Below, piece after piece: positions 57,435-64,000 of a stretch of 64,000 nt of DNA. The stretch lies in contig CDMY01000356.1 of assembly GCA_001179505.1 (NCBI GenBank), positions 173,836 through 237,835 on the forward strand. The letters run 5' to 3'. The notes below the pieces were generated by a model. That model ran no database searches, was not told where the DNA came from, and was given only the letters and a program-made list of their open reading frames with translations. The position numbers were made by a program, and so were the translations under genes. Source of the DNA: Vitrella brassicaformis (taxonomy: Eukaryota; Sar; Vitrellaceae). The first letter of the stretch is position 1. Each line of letters opens with the position of its first letter.

Positions 57435-60400
57435 ATGCCGATGAAGAGAATTGTGGCGGGCAAACAGGTGGAGTGAAAAAGGACATCGACACTCAAGTTC
57501 AGGATCTCTCCATCTCGCTCGCCTTCTGTGCCACGAATCTGTGGCTGTTTGTGGGCAGACGTTGACGCTCGAGACCATCGATGAGCTAATCCGTGCAAGG
57601 GTGAGCTTCATGGACAGCCCGTCCATCACATGCAGTGGCCATGAGGGAAATGTGGTTGTCGTCGGTGTGGCGTCTTTGCTGTGTTGTGTTTGCAGAAGCA
57701 CACCAAGGACCCCTTCACGTTCTCAAACTACACTACCAGGTGAGGCCATCCATCGCACCACGACAACAGACACGCCTGGTGGATTGGCATCTGCTTCGCG
57801 GTGCTTGAATTTGGTGTCCCGCCGGCCGACCGTGCAGCAAGCTGACCGATGGCTCAAAGGGAGGCGGTGCGGCGGCTTCTGATGAGAAGGAAATCGACAG
57901 ACTGAGGTATGCACACACGGACGAGAATATACTTACGACGCGCATCCGTGTGTGTGGGGGGGGGTGGCTGTGCATCAGTGAGCATGTCCGTCGTGTGGCC
58001 CTGGATGTCAAGTGCAGGACCGCCCTCGTGTCATCCATGGAAGGTCCACACACGAACACTCAGCCAGCCCCCAAGGCTGCCCTGCTCACTCTCTCACCCT
58101 CTGCCCCCCTGTCGCGTGCAGCTAGGTTGCGCAAGGATTCGGCAGCTGCCCTCTGTCTGTTGGCCAACATCACCAGCAATGCATCGACCAAGAAGGGTGC
58201 GGCGGCCAAGAAGAGGGCGGCGGCGGGTGCATCTGACGACGAGATGGAGGAGGAAGAGGAAGGAGAGGAGGGGGCGGCGCGGAAACGGGGTGCGTGTATT
58301 GGTGTGTTGGGAGGGTGTGATGTGTGGCATGCATGGGTTGTTGTGTGTTGTGGTGCTGCACTGGTGCAGGTAAGCGGGTCGTGGATGTTGACGAGAAGAT
58401 CTGCCGTCGGGACGACTACCAAGAGCTGGTCAGTCAGTCAGTGAAACACACCCATACATACGTGAAAGGATGGACACAATGACACCATGCACCATGCCCA
58501 TTCACATCTCTGGGTGAGTGAGTGTGGGTGTCTGTTTCCAGATGGACAAGCATGACACCGCGAGTTTCCTCAAGAAGGCCATGGACATCTTCAAGAGATC
58601 CGCGGGCGACAAGCTCGGTGAGTGCACGCGTGAAGACATGCCGTGCACACCTCTGCGCGCGTGTCTCCCTCCCCTCCTCCATCCGATATCCGATATCATC
58701 AGATAAGCCTCAGCTTGAGGAGGTCAAGAAGATGAGCGTCGCGCACCAGCCGCAGGAAGCCGTCCCCACCACCGCACCTCATGACACGCACATGCAGCAG
58801 CCGTCCGCAGCCTTCCTCGAGCTGCTCGGCAAATCGCTCGCCGAATGGCATGTGCCGACCCTCACAGGTGGACGAACACCGATAGTTAGTAAGGAAGTGG
58901 AGAGGTCGCCCCATTTGCATTGTGTTTTCTGGCTCAGATGACATTTCCGAGTCGTCGGATGGTGACTCGCCGGTGCGTGGTGGCGACGATGCCATGATGG
59001 ATGACGGTGTCGAGGACGAACAGATGATGGACGACGATGCGCCACCCGCTGCTGCCGCTGCTGCTGCTGCTGCTGCTGCTGCTGCATCAGAGGCGGCCCA
59101 TCTGTTTGACGACATGATGCTGGACGATCCTGTGGACGACGACGACGACCAGAGCAAGAGGCCCCCCTCTCCTGCCCCCATGCCACACAAGAAGAAAGCA
59201 AAGACCGAAGATAATCATGACCAGGTCTGTCTCTTTTCTCATCCCCCCATCTCATCGCATCCTTCCATTATGTGTGGTTGTCAGGCTCATTCTGACGGCG
59301 AGTGTGCTGCCCCCCCTCCGCTGCTGCCGTCTGCCAAGGACAAGGCGCGCCACTTCGACGGCGATGGCGAGGAGGATCTCAAGGTCGACAAGCCGCGGCA
59401 GCGCAAGAAGAGCAAGGGGACTAAGGACAGCAAGGAGGACGCCAAGACTGCCAAGAAGCCAACCAAGGTAGGTGGGGAAGGACGGTGGCGAGCCAGCGTG
59501 CTGTACTGTGCTGAGATGAGGAGATGAGATGATGATGATGGTGGTGTCAGTTGTGTATCGACGTGTTCGACCTTCCCACGACTGCACCCGTCACTGGCAG
59601 GAAGAAGGCGTTCTGGTACGTTCCTGCGTGCACATCCATGGACACATTGATTTGATCCATGAAAGTCCTGTCACTCTCTCACTCGCCAGTCTGCGCAGGG
59701 ATCGTGGGGCGACCTTGCGTGTCGCGGATGACGGGGGCGGTGATGGCCTTTTCGTTTTGTCGGAGGACCAGCTCATCAAAGGCATCGCAGCATCAGTGGA
59801 TGCACACGCCCAACGTCAGCCTCCCCGCCCCCACACCGACACACCGACACACACAGAGGAGACATCCCGTATCTCTGTGTGTGTGCAGTGTCGAGCATGA
59901 AGCGTATGGACATCAACACGTGGCTGTCATCCTTCCCTCAGCTGCTGGCGGTGACGTCCTCCTCGCCCGCCGCCCTGTACCAGGCCATGCCCTTCGCGTT
60001 CGTACCGCCGCTCGAGGACGACGACGACCCGGACAATGACGACCCACAGCAGCAGGAAGGCAAGGAGACACAAATTGGAGTGCCATCGATGCGTGTCTGT
60101 ACTATGTTGACCGGTGTGCTGTGCAGGTGTGGGTCATGTGGATCCGTTTGAGGGTCTCGCGCTCAACAGTCACGATGCGGAGAATGCCCACCCCTACGCC
60201 TCGCCGGCCGACGACGATCCACCGATGATGGCCGCACCCACACCGGCCCACTCAGCCGGGCAGATGATGATGGACTGCGAAGAATACGACGAACTCCTCG
60301 ACTTCAACCCAACAGCAGCAGCAGCAGCAGCAGCGGCGGCAGCAGCATCACAGAATGATCTCCCCAACATCCTCCACCTTCCCCCAAGCCCGTCCCCACA

Positions 60401-61120
60401 GAACGACCGTCCTCCCTCCTCAGAGCACCACCAGCACAACCAGCCGCAGCAGCAGGAGCAGCAGCCAGCCCCCTCTCCTGGTCCCTCGCCATCGCCCGTG
60501 CCGCAGCCACAAATGTCTCCAGCGCCTTCCTCTGCTGCTGGGGGCGGTGTTGAAGACACAGCAATGGGCAGCCAGGCTGAGGGTGGCCGGCCTCGGCGCC
60601 GCCAGTGGTATGACCTGTTGAGGTCGTACGCCATGACGAGCAAGACGGGGTCGCGCTACTCGATTTCCAAGCTCGTCGCGTCACTCGAGCCCCACCTTCG
60701 GTCTTCCTTTGAGTCAGCACTGTCCCATGAGCAGCACCAGCACAAGGACAGCTTCGCCATCGCAAACCTCAGCCAGCTCGCCAACCACTTCAAACAAGGT
60801 CTGCCAATATGCCAGACAGCCAGCCAAACGGATATGGCAAGACATGCATGTCTCTTCCATCACACAACCTTGTGTGCGAGTGTGTGTATGTGTCAGGCAA
60901 GCAGCCCGTGACGCCCCAGCGTTTGTTTGTGACGATGTGTTTCGCCTGCGACAGCCACAACAAGGTCATCCAGCTGCAGGCAGGGGCTAGTTCGGCAAGG
61001 GGCGGCAGGCAGGGCACGGCGGCGTGGGGTGCGGCCACGCTGAAGCTCAAGAGACAGGCACCGAAGACAGGCACAGAGGCCAAAGCAGACATGACCGTCA
61101 GGGCCACGCTGCCCAACTGA
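57435..61120 (+). CDS. Acidic, poly-Ala protein, possible condensin CAP-H-like kleisin
   Basis: About twelve exons; the 5' end is uncertain (ATG 57435 reaches a stop after 13 codons unless spliced). Exons in order: TLTLETIDELIRAR, KHTKDPFTFSNYTT, an exon with LRKDSAAALCLLANITS and a Lys/Glu stretch, DKHDTASFLKKAMDIFKRSA, an acidic exon with a (GCT)n-coded poly-Ala run at about 59049-59092, a basic KPRQRKKSKGTKD, MDINTWLSSFPQLLA, a poly-Ala/Pro exon, and a C-terminal helical block (QWYDLLRSYAMTSKTGSRYS, ANLSQLANHFKQ, TPQRLFVTMCFACDSHNKVI). The N-terminal and C-terminal blocks weakly recall the ends of CAP-H, with a disordered acidic middle between them as in kleisins. I hold this assignment loosely. 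Confidence 0.4.
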
Positions 61121-61464
61121 GAGTGAGTGGGCCTGTCAGCGTGCAATGGACGGACATCGCATGGCTGGCGGGATGAAGAGCGACAGACAGACAGACAGAC
61201 AGACGGACAAGACAGTCCATCCATCCATGCCTTGCCTGATTACCCATGGCTGATTACGTGAATGCTTGAATTCTCATTGACACCCGTGAGCTCACGAACA
61301 CAGCACAGCACGGGTGCAAAATCGTGTCTCGCCCACGAGAACTAACACACATGCGCAAATGCCTGCATGCCCCACAAATATGTATATCAATCACATCAGT
61401 ATCATCGACCGGTCTGTCTGTCTGTCTGTCTGTCTGTCGAATCAATCAGTGTGGATGGAATTAA
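61121..61464. other. Convergent 3' intergenic region
   Basis: Contains cagacaga (61183-61205) and ctgtctgt (61412-61438) tracts of opposite sense. No gene seen. Confidence 0.6.
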
Positions 61465-64000
61465 TCACCGCTCGACCCTCTCACACACACGTAAGAGCAT
61501 CTCGGCACTCATCCTCATCTGCAACTTGGACAGCTGTGTGTGCGAGAGCCTCGGTAGGTAGACAGAGCACATCTGCAGCCACTCGTCCCGGTCGCGGTGA
61601 TCCTGCTCCTCCTGATCTGCACATACAGACAGAGACCGACGGACGGACAAGGAGAGACACACAGACAGACAGACAGAGAAGATGTGTGCGCCAATGAGGC
61701 TCTTGCGTGTCGACAGCGACCCACCTTACTTACCTTTGGGAGAAATGACAGGTGGCCCGCCTCCCTGTTTGGCCTACCCACATACATGCGATCGATGCGC
61801 ACCGTGCAATGCACACCCATCAAGACAGACATGTGGTTGTCTGTCTGTCTGTGTCGGCACCCACCGCGATTTCCGTGACTTCTTGCAGTTTCCTTTGTGC
61901 CTCGATCTCGAACTTCTTCCTTTCGTCGGGGTATTGTGCCAGCAGCCGATTGAATGCCGTCCGGGAGATAACGCGCATGTCGCAACACGTCAGCGTGCGG
62001 ATGGCTGCACACATGCCATCGATCGTGCTATGCCTGATGTGTATGTGTGTGTGCGGGTGTGCGTGTGCGAGTGTGTGTGTGTGTGTTGGATGGCCCTACT
62101 GGCTGTTCGCTTGTTGACGATGCCGAGCAAAGCGATCTCACCTGCATCCACCAGGCCACACACACGCGCACACATCACGTCTCGTGTGGCTGGGAGGCAG
62201 AGAGACGCAACACGCCCACAGACCCCCCCATTCATAGGGTCTCACTCACCGAACACGCTCCCGTCTTCGAGCCGCGCCACCCGCTGCGACTTGACAGTGA
62301 CCTCCACGAGCCCCTTGTTGAGGATGAACATGGACCTGCCATATGTGCCCTCCTTTATGATCACTTCGCCAGGGGAGTAGAACCGCGGCTGCAGAAACGA
62401 TATGAACGACGCTGTGAAGTACGGATTGCATCCTGCAGACAGACACAGCGGAGGCAGATAGGCTGAGATAGATGTGGTGGCTGGCTGGTTTCGAGTGCGC
62501 TCGTCTGTCTGTATGTGTGTGCCTTGCCTTGTAGGAATGGGATGTTGCTAAGTATGTCCCTGTTGATGTAGTTGGTCACTTCGGTGAGGAGCGGTGTGGA
62601 CAGCTCACTGAGAATGGTCTTCTCCTCGGCATGCTCCGCCATCCCGAGGTGGTGTCTCTTCATGAACAGAAAGTACTCCCTGATCTTCTGCTTCAGTGCT
62701 GGCGGCAGCTTGTTCTCCTTGATAAACCTGCACACACGCACACCATACATAGGATGTGCAGTGCACCCACACGCACACTCCAATAACATTCACACGCGCG
62801 CAACACACACACACATGTTGATTCGGTCCATCCTCAGCCGAAATCGGTTCTTCTTCTCGTCGATCTGCGAGTAGATTTCAATGATGTTGGTGATGCCGTA
62901 CGCAAAGAGGGACGCACCCATCAACATGGCGAATATGCAGAAGATCCTCTCGTCACGGCTGCGGCCATCCATTCATCCACCCACAGATTAGTGCAGGGTG
63001 CTGACACAACCTCCCTCCCTCCCTCCATCCATCCCTGTCACCTCTTTCCGGTGATGTCTCCGTATCCAATGGTGGTGACGGTGCTCATGGCGAAGTAGAA
63101 CGACGCTGCATACTTGGCGTCCACACTCGCATCCTCATACTCCTTCACCACCACCTGCACACACGCACACACACACACCATCCATCCATCCATCCATAGT
63201 ATCAATCAAGGCACACGCACCCACCCATGAGTCGTCGAAGAAGCTGCCGCTCTGGTCGAAGGAGCTCCGTGCGAGGACATAGAAGACGCAGCTGGTCCAG
63301 TGGCACCACATGGCCGTGAAGAAGAAGAACTTCAGGATCGTCATGACTGAGAACCGCAGTAGCAAAGACTCCTCCAGCCGGGTGAAGATCCGCAGCAGCT
63401 TCAAAAGGCGGACCAGACGGAACAGCTTGAAGATCTTGATGATACGCAGCAACCTGAGAGAGGGAGAGAGAGAGAGACCAGAACACACCAAGACATCAAG
63501 AGGACATTTGTGTGTGTGTTTGTTGCTGTTTGCCAGCGCAGCGTGCCTGGGCAGCTGAAGGACCGAGAGAGAAGAAGCGCCGGAAGAGAGAAAGAAGATG
63601 AACTCCAACGGGATGGACGACACCAGGTCGAGCAGGAACCACGTCTTGAGGTAGTGAATGGCATTGCGCCGTCTGCGTCGTGCAATGCAGCCGGTCACAA
63701 CACAAATGCCACGGCGTGCCCTGACATGACAGAGACACGGCATCTTTGCCCATTCCAACCCACCCGTCAATGATCAGGACTGCATTCTCCTCATGCGCGG
63801 TGAAGAAATTGAACACAACTAAAAGCACAGCGAAAACAACAAGAGACACAACACAACCGTTGGCCCTTCCTTCTCCTCTGTGTGTGTCAGTCCATCCATC
63901 CATGCCGGCGCACACACACATACTCACTGTCTGTGATGAAGAGGACATCCACGAAGCGATCGATGGTGAACCAAAACACTGTCTCGTGTGGAACATCGAA
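61465..64000 (-). CDS. Voltage-gated K+ channel with cyclic-nucleotide-binding domain (CNG/EAG type), 5' end outside window
   Basis: Minus-strand exons entering from the right edge. S2-S3 material (DVLFITDIVFNFFTAHEENA, YLKTWFLLDLVSSIPLEFIF) leads to an S4 with regularly spaced basic residues (LRIIKIFKLFRLVRLLKLLR). S5 (TILKFFFFTAMWCHWTSCVF) and the pore follow, with selectivity filter TTIGYGD near 63056-63076. S6, a C-linker (LPPALKQKIREYFLFMKRHH) and a cNMP-binding fold (RFYSPGEVIIKEGTYGRSMF, ARLEDGSVFGE, RTLTCCDMRVISRTAFNRLL) come next. The last exon ends at 61465. The GYGD filter predicts K+ selectivity. Such channels set membrane potential in alveolates. The N-terminal part and S1 are missing because the window ends. 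Confidence 0.88.

Overview
This looks like nuclear DNA of a chromerid or other apicomplexan-related alveolate, with Vitrella brassicaformis as my best guess. The reasons are multi-exon genes with short GT-AG introns packed with (CA)n, (TG)n and (TCTG)n repeats, a myristoylated PH-fold protein resembling the apicomplexan inner-membrane-complex ISP family, a C-terminal processing protease with a signal-plus-transit style leader, and RAP, MORN, TLDc and tubby proteins. The species call is inference; no rRNA or organelle marker is present. Two 300-N assembly gaps (40313-40612 and 51764-52063) are flanked by poly-C.

Layout, left to right. 1-2107: repeat-rich DNA with one strong hairpin. 2108-4457 (-): BTB(T1)-TLDc protein, divergent from 4736-7367 (+), a secreted GH16 glucanase with a LamG-like tail. 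8090-11160: a unit made of repeat A, a zinc-finger-like gene and repeat B. 12128-16903 (-): S41 CtpA-type protease, divergent from 17136-19894 (+), a tubby protein with a BTB/BACK-like N-terminal part. 20162-21089 (+): ISP-like PH protein. 21697-30924 (-): a very large NUP210/gp210-like nuclear pore membrane protein in nine exons, divergent from 31327-32807 (+), a MORN-repeat protein. 33122-35615 (-): RAP-domain protein, divergent from 35854-38799 (+), an unrecognised helical protein.

38935-42083 is an inverted counterpart of the first unit (repeat B', a Cys-rich gene on -, repeat A'). It is followed by 42503-44338 (+), a TTF/BED-like plus C2H2 zinc-finger protein. 46084-49134 (-): kinesin-1-like motor, divergent from 49436-50791 (+), a RING-CH (MARCH-type) membrane E3 ligase. 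51390-53162 (-): an unknown coiled-coil protein broken by the second gap, divergent from 53423-57176 (+), a large proline-rich unknown. 57435-61120 (+): an acidic, poly-Ala protein, possibly a kleisin. 61465 to the window end (-): a cyclic-nucleotide-binding K+ channel whose 5' end lies outside the window.

The dominant organisational theme is head-to-head gene pairs. Six divergent pairs are separated by only about 230-400 bp between start codons, and several of those gaps carry the same palindrome-like element GCGAGCTT/AAGCTCGC. The genes do not form one pathway. They are housekeeping and cytoskeletal functions typical of a photosynthetic relative of the Apicomplexa: plastid protease, pellicle protein, nuclear pore, motor, organelle RNA factor, ubiquitin ligase and ion channel.
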